From Quercus robur (taxonomy: Eukaryota; Streptophyta; Magnoliopsida; Fagales; Fagaceae): a stretch of 64,000 nucleotides of DNA. The notes beneath the pieces were generated by a model that had not been told where the DNA came from, ran no database searches, and worked only from the letters and a program-made list of their open reading frames with translations. A program made the position numbers and the translations under genes. Below are positions 1-9,386 of the stretch, piece after piece (the first letter of the stretch is position 1; each line of letters begins with the position of its first letter). The stretch spans positions 49,516,942-49,580,941 of the forward strand of contig NC_065542.1 in the NCBI RefSeq assembly GCF_932294415.1, in the 5' to 3' direction.

Positions 1-1
1 G

Positions 2-110
2 GATAAAGCTTTGGAAGAACCTGATTGCCTCTGGCAAGGTGATTCTGAAACAAATCCATTGGAAGTTTACTGGTATAGCGACTCTATTATTAACTTTGAT
101 GACCTTTGAG
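2..110 (+). CDS. Possible 3'-terminal exon of an unidentified gene (partial)
   Basis: A reading frame open from the window edge encodes 35 residues and ends at TGA (108-110). The peptide is acidic and aromatic-rich, ending in VYWYSDSIINFDDL, the look of a C-terminal tail of a plant regulatory protein, but I recognise no family. It is not shared with the duplicated units that begin near 240, so it would belong to a gene lying mostly upstream of the window. Open length alone is weak evidence. Chance is possible, and exon boundaries cannot be seen. Confidence 0.3.
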
Positions 111-893
111 ATGTGGCATTCCATTTCTTGAACTAGAAGTTGACATTGACAAAAGATTGATGCTTCTTTAACTTGCTGGCAAAGAACAAACAATTGTTCT
201 TCTCAATTCTGAAATCAACTTTATTCACTATGTGGAAGTGAGGTCCTAGGTTTACAGGTTTCACACATTTTGAAATTACAAAAGTAAATGAAAGTGAAGG
301 TTGTTGAATAGCAGGTTCATATGAGATCAGGTCACACCAAATGAAGCTATATCAGCCAAATTTTGTTGCTATTTTATATATTTCTCCATTATGTACTGAG
401 GCATTTTTAATGTATTTTCTGCATTGCTGCCTGTTATATTTCCATGTCCTGATAATCTGATAATGTGTATGGGAGATTGCATACCCAGTATGGAATGTCT
501 ACCTGTTACATTCAATTCAAGAGCAAGGTTTTAAAGAAGAGAACTACTATTTATTTTCTCAATGCTGTGATTGGGAGAAATTTGGAAGGAAAAGAGAGAG
601 TTTGAAGGGAAGTAAGAAGAAAAGTCAAATGTTCTGCCATTTACTTTCTTATTTTCTAGATATGTAGAGAAGTTAAAAGTTGTTGGTCTAGCTAGATTAA
701 ACCATGTGTTTGGACGAAGGAATTGTTATTTACAGAAATTGTCAAATGAAAGGATTTAAACTCTTTTCCAGTTAATCACAAATTTCATTGTGAACGTTTA
801 ATATAATAACATTTTTAAGTTTTCATTTTATTTCTTCTTTATATTTTTAGTTTTCTTGTTTCTAGAAAATCTCATAGTACAACTTTCACTACC

Positions 894-975
894 ATATCCA
901 TCTGTTGGCGTGGCAAAACTATGGACTTAGCCTTATATCCATCTGTTGGCGTGGCAAAACTATGGACTTAGCCTT
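894..975. repeat. 41-bp perfect tandem duplication
   Basis: Units 894-934 and 935-975 are identical; each begins ATATCCATCTGTTGGCG. The unit occurs only in flank copy A, so it is a recent local duplication. Confidence 0.95.
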
Positions 976-1013
976 TTTGTTAGTATCTATGGAGAGTTTT
1001 CTTCTTCCATCTT

Positions 1014-1014
1014 G

Positions 1015-1045
<31 letters not shown>

Positions 1046-1058
1046 GGGGGGGGGGGGG
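1014..1058. repeat. (GA)n microsatellite followed by a poly-G run
   Basis: A GA dinucleotide run from about 1014 to 1042 leads into about 15 consecutive G (1044-1058). It is open in one frame, which makes a spurious 70-codon ORF. Confidence 0.95.
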
Positions 1059-1179
1059 AATATTTTCAGAGAGATTTTCAAATTTTATATAGAAGGAATT
1101 TGAAGGGTTTCTTTTGAAATAAAAAATAAGAGTAAGTAATTGCTTATGTACACGTATTACCTCAAAATAAGGAGAAACA

Positions 1180-1340
1180 TAATTTTAGATTATGTATAAA
1201 AAAATAAGTTTATAGATTGAATAATAAACAACATTTACTTTGAATGAAATTTGACATGCATGTTTAGAATATAAGAACATGCAATCTAATGATTATATTT
1301 TCAAAATATCTAATCATATTAATTTTTTTGTGAGTTTGTG
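1180..1340. repeat. Dispersed AT-rich repeat, short copy
   Basis: It shares a long imperfect match with 7190-7490 and 36130-36450. Common landmarks are ATGCATAAAA..AAGTTTAT, a 'gaatagtaaataacatt' block, 'TTTGACATGC' and 'AACATGCAAT'. The three copies suggest a non-autonomous element of unknown class. Ends are not defined. Confidence 0.6.
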
Positions 1341-1866
1341 GGCAAACTTTGTTCAAATACAAATCCATGACATGTCTTTTTTTTTAAGGAAAAAAAGCTG
1401 TGTGCAGACTCAATTTCTTTGTCTCTCGAGTAAAAATAAAGTCATGTCTCTCTTGTGAGTTGCTACTCAAGTTCTTTCTTCCTAGAAGATATATAATCAT
1501 GTGCTTCTTCTTCTTTTTTACCCAAATCATTAATTGTGTCAAACTTGATCTCCTCCATGTGTTGCAGCAAATGCACATTTCTCAACATTAGTAAAGTCAC
1601 CTATCTTTGTGTCGACACAACTTTGCAGTAAAAACCAAGAACTAGGATTGCCCTTGTTTTTGTTGTGAAAATTTAATTTTGCTCATGTGATGCCCAGTTT
1701 ATGCCGGATTGGAAGTAATGCATATGTTATGTGGGCTAGGAGTCTCATATCAATTGTTGACTAAATCGAACTGGGCTATAAATGTGATTAAAAAAGAAGC
1801 CCCAATTGTGTTATGTGAGCTCGTGCTAGTCTCACGTGTGCGAGCCCCACACTATAATTCTAGCCT

Positions 1867-2062
1867 TTAGGGGTGTGTAGAAAATCCACCGACTTGTCAA
1901 ATTTGACCCGACCCAACCCGACCCGTCGGATTGGGTCGGTTTTTAAGGCAGGTTGGGTTGGGTTGGGTTACAAATTTTTTTTTTTTTTATAACGGGTCCG
2001 GTTGGGTTTGGGTCATAAAATTACAAACCCGCCAAACCCGACTTGACCCACCCATATTTCAT
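1867..2062. mobile_element. hAT-like non-autonomous fragment rich in GGGT/ACCC
   Basis: It starts with TTTAGGGGTGTG, close to the terminus of the hAT element at 58591. The body is made of (A)CCCGACCC and GGTTGGGT motifs arranged as an inverted repeat about a T run (1975-1990). The other terminus was not found, so this may be only one end. Confidence 0.45.
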
Positions 2063-2271
2063 ATATATTTAAAATATATTATATATTTAATAATTTTTTA
2101 AAAAAAATCAACTGTAGGGCACTTATATATATATTATATATTTAATAATTAAAAAAAAAAAACCAGCTGTAGAGCAGCATTTCCTCGGTTCCTCCTACTA
2201 ATACTAATTTAATAATATATATATATATATATATGTATATAATATTATATAATTAATAAATTTTTTTAAAC

Positions 2272-2381
2272 GTACCATTTAAACGTAAAGTGATCTTTAG
2301 TAATGATTTAAAAAAATTTATATAAGTGAACACATGGGAAGAAAGTACCATTTAAACGTAAAGTGATCTTTAGTAATGATT
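2272..2381. repeat. 37-bp direct repeat, two copies
   Basis: Positions 2272-2308 and 2345-2381 carry the same 37 bases, beginning GTACCATTTAAACGTAAAG, separated by 36 bp. Nothing gene-like surrounds them; the upstream stretch 2060-2270 is AT-rich with TA runs. Confidence 0.9.
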
Positions 2382-2449
2382 CTGTTTCATTGTTGGAGTG
2401 ATTGATTCTATTTCCTTGATATTCTCTTTACGTGTTTTGGCCTTATACA

Positions 2450-3673
2450 CGAGTTGTGTTAATTTCCTATATTTTATTTGAGAGCCACCTTTCCTTTGAT
2501 CCGCATGATAGGGTCACCACCTTGTACTTGAGAATGTGATCTTTAGTTCATTACCTTACTATTCTGGATATACATATATATAGTTGTCCATGTTGATTCT
2601 GAATCTACATTACCAAAGCTTTAGTAAAAGTTTCTTTGAGTTTAAAATCACAATGCTTCATTAGTATAATTTAGTGAAATAACATTTACCTGTACGTTTC
2701 TGCTCAATTTCTTTACTATCATTTTCTCATGTTCTTTATTTTAGCAATGGACAAAGGCTTTCACAGTTGTGAGCTTTAAAATTGATGCTTTTACACCCTT
2801 CATATAAGAAGGGTAATTGAGCCTGATGAAGCCTGATGGTGATTTTATGACAAGTTGCTACCACATTCATTTAGTGGACCTAAACTAGAAGTATGTATCA
2901 AATGTAAATATAGCAGTCCTGCTTTATCTCTTCAAATCTCTCTTCAGAAATATATGGGTCTGCAATATATATTGTTGGTTCTTGGAATAATGCTTGTCTA
3001 ACTTCCAATGTCCACCCTCACCCCAATTTACTTCCTTTATTATCCTTTGGGAAAATCCATATATATCATCACTAACCATCAATCCATTTTCTGTATTTTC
3101 AGGAAGCAGCTGCCAATTTGTAGGGTTCAGCTCTGAAGTCGATGAGTCCACCATTAATCATATATGGACGCAGGCAGGGGAGTTTTTTCCAAAATTTCGA
3201 GATTTGCCCCTTTCATGTTTCAGTAAGGGCAGAAAAGTGAGAATAGGGTTATGACCTTACAGTGAGTCCCAAATATTCCTCAAATCATTGTCAAACAGAA
3301 AATGTATTTAAAATATTTGAGTTTTGAGGGTTTGAAATGACATAACATATTACTGTCCAGTGTTTGATGGGAAGCCAATAATTGGCTCAGTGCCTGGCTT
3401 GCCAAATGTGTTCCTTGCAACTGGGCATGAAGGAGAAGGACTTTCATTGGTAATTTTCACTCTCTCTCTCTCTCTGGGTGGTTAACTTTTAATCTTGTGT
3501 TAAAAGTTATATTATTGCTGTTTCCATTATGTGAGAAAGTAAGATAAGAACCATTCATTATTTGGTCCAATTTGCAGGCTCTGGGGACTGCTGAAATGGT
3601 TGCTGATATGGTCTTGGGAAATCCTGGGACAACTGATCATGCACCCTTTGCTGTTCATGGCCGATGTTGTTGA
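2450..3673 (+). pseudogene. Truncated duplicate of the FAD-dependent oxidoreductase (exons 6-9)
   Basis: This is a partial copy of the 3' half of the intact gene at 9387-23545. The exon 6 acceptor and its first codons survive near 2508-2540, then the rest of exon 6 is gone. Exon 7 (3103-3261), exon 8 (3361-3449) and exon 9 (3578-3673) keep the same sizes and splice sites as the intact copy. In exon 7 an AGA arginine codon has become TGA. No FAD-binding N-terminal half is present, so the copy cannot make a working enzyme. Intronic sequence is also conserved, so it arose by DNA-level segmental duplication and not by retrotransposition. The exons remain very close to the parent (for example IIGSVPGLPNVFLATGHEGE against VIGSVPGLSNVFLATGHEGG). 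Confidence 0.93.
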
Positions 3674-4233
3674 CAAAATGTGTGCCAATCAGAAAAAAAA
3701 AATTGGAACATTTTTTCATCTGGTTCATTTCATGGGTAAATCAGCATGTTTTTCTGGGGCAGTTGTATGGTACTCCATCACAGAAGCATAATAAATATTG
3801 ATGTCCTGTGTGCAAGTCATATATGCCAGTGGTTGATGCTCAATTTCCATTTTTTCTGTGCTTCTATCAGTCATCATGTTTCCGTTTAACATGCTTGTTT
3901 CTTGTTTTTGTATTCTAGCTTTAGTTATTATCTTGAACAAAATGTCCTGAACATATCAAATACTTTTTTATTTAACTCAATGATAGTGCTGGTTTCTAGT
4001 GATTTTAGGAATGCTGTTAAATCAAGACTGCGCGGCTAACCAACTGGTTAAATGAAAACTTCTGTAGCATTTACAGGATGATGTATTAGTCAAGTAAATT
4101 GTAAACTAATTATGGATTAGCTTTACAAAGCAAGTTCATGCTATTAAGGTAAGCTACTTATTAAAATAAATAAGAAAGGATCATTGCAAGGTAATGCTTG
4201 TTGAATTGATATGGTATAATGTCTGAAAACATG
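3674..4233. repeat. Duplicated 3' flank of the oxidoreductase
   Basis: This matches the intergenic segment between the oxidoreductase and lipoxygenase stops (23546-24284) with scattered indels. Examples are 'tagctttagttattatcttg' at about 3918 and 23792, and the block at 4157-4233 against 24196-24284. It holds no gene of its own. Confidence 0.85.
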
Positions 4234-4259
4234 TCAAATAGATATGCTGTTGGGGATCC
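4234..4259 (-). pseudogene. Duplicated footprint of the lipoxygenase C-terminus
   Basis: Read on the minus strand, these bases give IPNSISI followed by TGA, the same C-terminal codons as the intact lipoxygenase ending at 24285. Similarity stops just upstream of these codons, where sequence of the flank unit begins (about 4260). The duplication that made the 2450-4260 block therefore ended inside the last lipoxygenase exon. It is only a breakpoint remnant. Confidence 0.85.
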
Positions 4260-5101
4260 TGGGTTTATAGGCTTCACCCATTGTGAACTTACAAAAGAAT
4301 AAAAGTAGAGGTTGTTGAATAACAGGTTCATATGAGATTAGGTCACACTAAATGAAGCTATGTCAGCCAATTTTTGTTGCTATTTTATATAAAATTCTTC
4401 ATGTGGCCTTTCTAATTTATTTCCTGCCCTGCTGCCTGTTCTTATGTTTCCATGTCACGATAATGTGTCACGGTATATGAGACGTAATATGTAATTATAC
4501 GATATGGAATGTCTACCTGTTTCATTCAATTCAAGTGCAAGGTAATAAAGAAAATAACTACTATTCATTTCCTCAATTCTGTGATTGGGATAGGTTTTAA
4601 ATGAAATGAACTTCAGGGCAAGTGAGAAGAAAAGTCCTCCAACTATTCAACCTCTCTAGTACCACTTTCTTCAGTCTCCAAATATGTAGAGAAGGTAGAG
4701 TTGACGATCGAGCTAGATTAATTGTGTGCTTAGATGAAAGAATTTTATTTACATGGAAGTTCACAAGGGATTTAAACTCTTTATCCAACAATCACAATTT
4801 TCATTTTTTTGGATAAAATGATGGAATTGTAAATTCACATTTGATTTTAAAATGTGGCTAATTTTCAACTTAAGTTGCTTTTGGTATTGGCTGAAAAAGC
4901 TATATTTTTTTATTATTTAGCTTATTTTTGTTACTATTCAGCTTATTTTTGCTACTATTTATGGGTCTCATTACACTTTTTGATACTATTCATGGATTTC
5001 TACTATACTATTTCAACTAGTTTTTAACTTTATCTATAGTACTTTTAGCCAAAAGTTTTCAGTTTCAGTTAAATAAGCTATTTTCAAACGATCAATATGG
5101 T

Positions 5102-5309
5102 GGAGTTTGGATACGGATTATTTAGTGCATGTTTGCGTCTGCGTTTAAAAACAATGGGTCCCATGCACTGTTCATGGGACCCAACAAACTACTTTTTTCA
5201 ACAAAAACAACTTTAAAATTGGGTCCTACAGCACTATTTACATATTTAAAAATTAATTTGTTGCAGTATTTTCAGTTTTCAGCAATAAATGGTATCCAAA
5301 CAGACCCTA
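5102..5309. mobile_element. hAT-type MITE candidate
   Basis: The segment starts GGAGTTTGGATACGGATT and ends AATGGTATCCAAACAGACCC, so the ends are inverted (GTTTGGATAC / GTATCCAAAC). The inside is an AT-rich sequence with GGGTCC/GGACCC blocks, as in many short plant hAT MITEs. A target duplication was not resolved. A related decayed element appears to lie just upstream at about 4870-5095. Confidence 0.6.
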
Positions 5310-5361
5310 TATATATAGTCTGATTCTATTTATCAAAAAAGTTTTCCTGTTTCTAGAAAAG

Positions 5362-6783
5362 GAGAAATTATTGGGACCTCTTGGAGGACCTCCAAGAGGT
5401 CCCAACACCCAATAAAAAAATGTCACGTGGTCATTTTTTAAAACTCAGCTCCATGTCATCACTTCCCATTAACTTAACTATTGTTAGCAAAACCAAACTA
5501 AAGTTAAAACTCAACTCCACTTACCCACAGCCGGAAACCCAAAATCAATTAGCCAAAATCAAACTGTGTGAACCCAAAATCAATTAGCCACTTTTAACCC
5601 AATTTCTGAAACCCAAGAAAGATTAGGTTTAAAATACCTAATACTACATTTGAAACAAACTACTTACCATTATATAGTAAAATGATTTGTAAAATTATAT
5701 CAGAATTTTATCTATTTAAATTCTAAATAGAATTTCTCTTCCTGGGAATCTTTTCTTCAAAATTTTATTTTATTTTATTTATTTATTTTATTTTTTTACT
5801 GCTAGTAACTCTAATTTTTGTTTTAAGATCTCTATTCGTTCCTCTAGTTGCTTTTTCAAATCTATGATCATATCTAGTGTAGCTTATAGAGACATTATTC
5901 AAGTTCTTTAATTTCTACTAGTGAGAATCTGTCTTCTAGTTTGTAATCTTGGATTCTTCCTTCATACTTTTGTTGTTTAACTAGGAAACCTATCAATCCT
6001 TGAAAGTTTTCTATAATCTTAGATCTGTTTTTAGACTGGTCAAATCTGTTAACTATAGTTGTCTTAAAGTTCTTAAGACTTATTTCTAAAGCATGTGAAT
6101 CTGAGTTCTCTTCTTTTATTATATCTTCTATTGTTTCCAGTTTTAGATCTATATAGTTTAGGGCTATCTGAGGTTTCTTTTATCTTGTTAACTACCTCTT
6201 TAAGTTCTAAAATCTAATGTTCTACAGACGAGATTTCTTTAGATATAGCCTCCATGATCTATATAGTGTATGCCGGGACACATATGGTTAGAAGAAGAGG
6301 CAGAAGAAGCAGCAGCAGCAGGGAGATAGGATCTTTGTTGTTGTTGCCGCCGGTGATGGTTTCTGAGGACATTTCCCGGTTCCACTACACGAATCCGACG
6401 GGCCACCCATTTGGGCTCCGCATCTCCGACATAATCACAGAGTGTATCGGCTGGGTTTGCCCAATATCTTCTCTAGAGAGATATTGGGAAAATAGAGTTA
6501 GAGGGAGAGAGGATGAAAGAGGCAGATAGGGTTAAGCATTTGAGAAAAATTTTGAATATGTTTAGTTGATTTTGGGTTAAATCTAGCTGTGGGTAAGTGG
6601 AGCTAACAAAGTGTTTGAGAAAAGTTTTAACCTTGGTTTGGTTTTGCTAACAATAATTAAGCTAATGGGAAATGATGATGTGGAGCTGAATTTAAAAAAA
6701 TAGCCACATGGCATTTTCTTATTGGGTGTTGGGACTTGGGAGGACCACATCAGAGGTCCTCCAGGTGGTCCCAATAATTTCTC
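5362..6783. mobile_element. Mutator-like (Pack-MULE type) element with 9-bp target duplication
   Basis: The ends are long imperfect inverted repeats. GAGAAATTATTGGGACC at the left matches the reverse complement of the right end, and similarity continues for well over 100 bp on each side (about 5362-5570 with 6590-6783). The flanks carry a perfect 9-bp direct repeat CTAGAAAAG at 5353-5361 and 6784-6792, which is diagnostic for Mutator-type insertion. The interior has no transposase. It holds a minus-strand coding-like stretch with coiled-coil character (about 5800-6255) and a GC-richer block at about 6260-6530, quite unlike the AT-rich surroundings. This suggests captured sequence from elsewhere. 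Copy A of the flank has the empty site near 1385. Confidence 0.85.
5800..6255 (-). pseudogene. Decayed coiled-coil coding-like stretch inside the Mutator-like element
   Basis: On the minus strand, beginning near an ATG at about 6252, the translation is rich in E, K, I and L in heptad-like spacing (for example LKKQLEERIEILKQKLELL). It covers about 140 codons that are not continuously open. I do not recognise the family. Composition suggests it was once a protein-coding segment carried by the element; origin unknown. Confidence 0.4.
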
Positions 6784-7189
6784 CTAGAAAAGGCTGTGTT
6801 TGCAACTCGATTTCTCTGTCTCTCAAGTAAATATAAAGTCATGTATTTTTTACCCAAATAATTAATTGTGTCAAACTTGACTTCGTCCCTGGGTTCCTGC
6901 AAATGCCCATTTTCTCAATGTTGCCAAAACTTTGCAGTTGGAACTGGGAACGACCTTGCTATGTTGTCGAATGCGTATTACCCCATATTATGTGGATTGA
7001 ATTAAACAAGTGTGGTGTGTGAACTTGTGTTGAATCCCACATCAATTGTTTATTACATCGAATTGGCCTATATAAGTTATCACAAAAAGTCTCAATTGCA
7101 ACTTAATTAATTTTTTTTTATGGATAGTATAGTGTAGATATGATTAATGCTTTTCTTGGGTCATACCAGATTAACCTCAAATTTTATAT

Positions 7190-7490
7190 GTAGATTAATT
7201 TTTTACTTGTTCTCAACTTGTTTAAGTATTTTTCTATAAATTTTGAAAATCTAATTGTCGGATTGCATATTTTTATTATATCCTCCATACTTGCAAGTTT
7301 TCAAGAATATTAAAAATCAATAGTTATATCATCAATCAAATGTTTAAATTTCAAGTTTCTATAGTATACAATTATGCATAAAAAATAAGTTTATTGGTTG
7401 AATAGTAAATAACATTTTATTTGAATGAAATTTTACATATGTATTAACAACATAAAGAAAATGCAATTTAACGATTAAATTTTCAAAATT
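7190..7490. repeat. Dispersed AT-rich repeat, fullest of three copies
   Basis: It aligns with 36130-36450 over about 300 bp, including 'ttgtcggattgcatattttt', 'ttatgcataaaaaataagtt' and 'gaatagtaaataacat' blocks, and with the shorter copy at 1180-1340. It is probably an unclassified non-autonomous transposon; no coding sequence. Confidence 0.6.
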
Positions 7491-7499
7491 CACATCCAA

Positions 7500-9386
7500 T
7501 AAAAAAATAAAGGAGGAATGTGAAGGGTTTCCCTCCAAATTAGTTGGTAGAGAAACCTTGTCATTTCCAATTTTGTCCTTGACTTTGATAGCTTTTCTGA
7601 GCTTTCAAGTCTTGAAATTTCATAAACAAGGTACCATTAGAAATTTTACGAAATTATATATCCAACAATACCAAGTTTGCCTCAATCAGGGGTCTGGATC
7701 AAAAGTTATGGCCTCAGGAATGGGTGCCTTATAACATTTCAAACTTACGTTTTGTCATGATACAAGTTGGTGCATGTGTTTCAAGAGCTTTCTCAAGCTT
7801 GATATTGAGTGAGCGAGACATTGTTGGAAAGCTTGCAACACCGACATTTTGCTTGAGCTTTTGATTCAATTGAAATAGCTTTTGTTTCAAGAGGTTTACA
7901 AGTGTAGCTATGTGCCGATTCACACATGTTTTGAGGTTTCATTGTCCTCGATAATTTATGTTCATTTTTGCTTGGAATTTGGTTGCCCGTGACCCCTCAA
8001 AATAAAACCATTCACATGAGCTTTCCAAAAAATTATAGATCAAAACAATTCCAAGATCGTTTGACCAAAGTCAAACCTAAGTCAAACTTTCCCAAACTCA
8101 AAAAAAAAAAAAAAATGGTTGTGAGTTTGTGAAATTTTTAATGTTTTCGCTATACCTCGTTTGATTTACATCTAATCTTTATTATTGAACAGTCATTTAA
8201 ACTGAAATTTAGTTGTGACGGTCCAAGATTTGCTTTGATCAAGCACTTAGGTTTTTTTGGTTAAAATTATGAAAAAATTGACTAATTTGGTTAACTTTTG
8301 TCAAATCAAGGTGTTTGGCAAGGCTTATGCTCCTTGTTTGCTTTTCAATCCAAATTAAGGTTTTTATGTTTAAGCAAAAAAATACTTTCAAGCAACAACA
8401 CCCCCACCCCTCCCCCGGTGACAATCTCGATTGATGCATTTAATCCAATTAATATTAGGTTGGTGGCTTATTATTAGGAAATCTTTCTTAATTTTTAGCT
8501 ATCATGCATGTTAATAAATAACAATCATCCTGATAATTCCAAAATTGGTAGTTATACATTCCCTTAACTTCTTGTATTGCTTGAGCTAGGGTTGACATGA
8601 ATACTAAAGTGCACTAAATGTGCTTAGCCGAATTTGGTATAAAAAGTTTAGACTTTTTATTAAGTTTTATGTCAAAGTCAAGTTAAGCTAGAGCTTATTG
8701 GCAAACAAGATTACATGTTTAAGCTTTGATTAATTTTCTTGTCAAGTTCAAGCTTATTCATGAGTTACTTGATTAAATTGTTCTTTTCCTAAATATAGTA
8801 AAATCATGACAAACTTGCAAAAAAAAAAAAAATCATGACAAACCCTTCACTATTCCATTAATTTCTATCACGAATAGACTATTTATATTATCAATAAATA
8901 ATAATTTGATATCATATGGATCTCTTTACACATTGAGTTTATATAAGTATATGGGTAAATTGCAAATAACACCCTTAATGTTTGAGAGCGTTTGGATTTT
9001 ACCCCTACTTCTTAAATGATATATATATATATATATATTTTCATTTACAACCTTAGATACTATGTGGCGCCACTTGTATACTTAGAAACCATTATTGTAA
9101 AAAAACTAAAAATTAGTAAAATTATGTCCTTTTTTTACACTTTACAAAATAAATTGGATGTAACTTAATCATAAGGTTAAAAAAAAAAAAAAACCCAAAA
9201 AACAGGAATAGGTAATAGTTTGTAGAAGATAAAATAAATAAATAAATAAAAATTGAAAAATGCCTTTGGTTTTTCAAAAATAACCATTAAAATGTGTTCA
9301 AAAATTAAAACAAGAAATTCAACATTTACTTTGGGTCTTTACTTCCTTGACTCCTCACATCCGACCAAAAAAAGTCTGAAGAAAAA
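7500..9386. other. Intergenic stretch upstream of the oxidoreductase
   Basis: No supported gene. It is AT-rich with several A runs (8100, 8820, 9180). Around 8950-9010 lies a 'gggtaaattgcaaataacacc' block typical of plant transposon ends, followed by a TA run (9020-9038). The oxidoreductase promoter and 5' UTR must lie near the right edge, but I could not place a convincing TATA box. Confidence 0.5.

Larger units (their letters stand above)
240..1830. repeat. Flanking duplication unit, copy A
   Basis: This non-coding stretch aligns by eye with 4250-7110 (copy B). The shared blocks are 250-860 with 4265-4830, about 1390-1640 with 6793-6960, and about 1680-1830 with 6960-7110. Copy A lacks the Mutator-like element present in copy B. 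Around 870-1380 it holds its own material, including a 41-bp tandem repeat, a GA/G tract and a dispersed AT-rich repeat. No gene is visible. Confidence 0.75.
4250..7110. repeat. Flanking duplication unit, copy B
   Basis: This is the counterpart of 240-1830, interrupted by later insertions: two hAT-type MITE-like segments (about 4855-5100 and 5102-5309) and a Mutator-like element (5362-6783). Between and around them only non-coding sequence shared with copy A is seen. Confidence 0.75.

Noticed and set aside
905-1117. Plus-strand open frame containing (RE)n and poly-Gly
   Set aside because: Generated by the 41-bp tandem repeat, the GA microsatellite and the G run.
6254-6529. Plus-strand 91-codon open frame in the Mutator-like element
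   Set aside because: It is in a GC-rich captured block without recognisable protein similarity, and neither strand gives a convincing domain.
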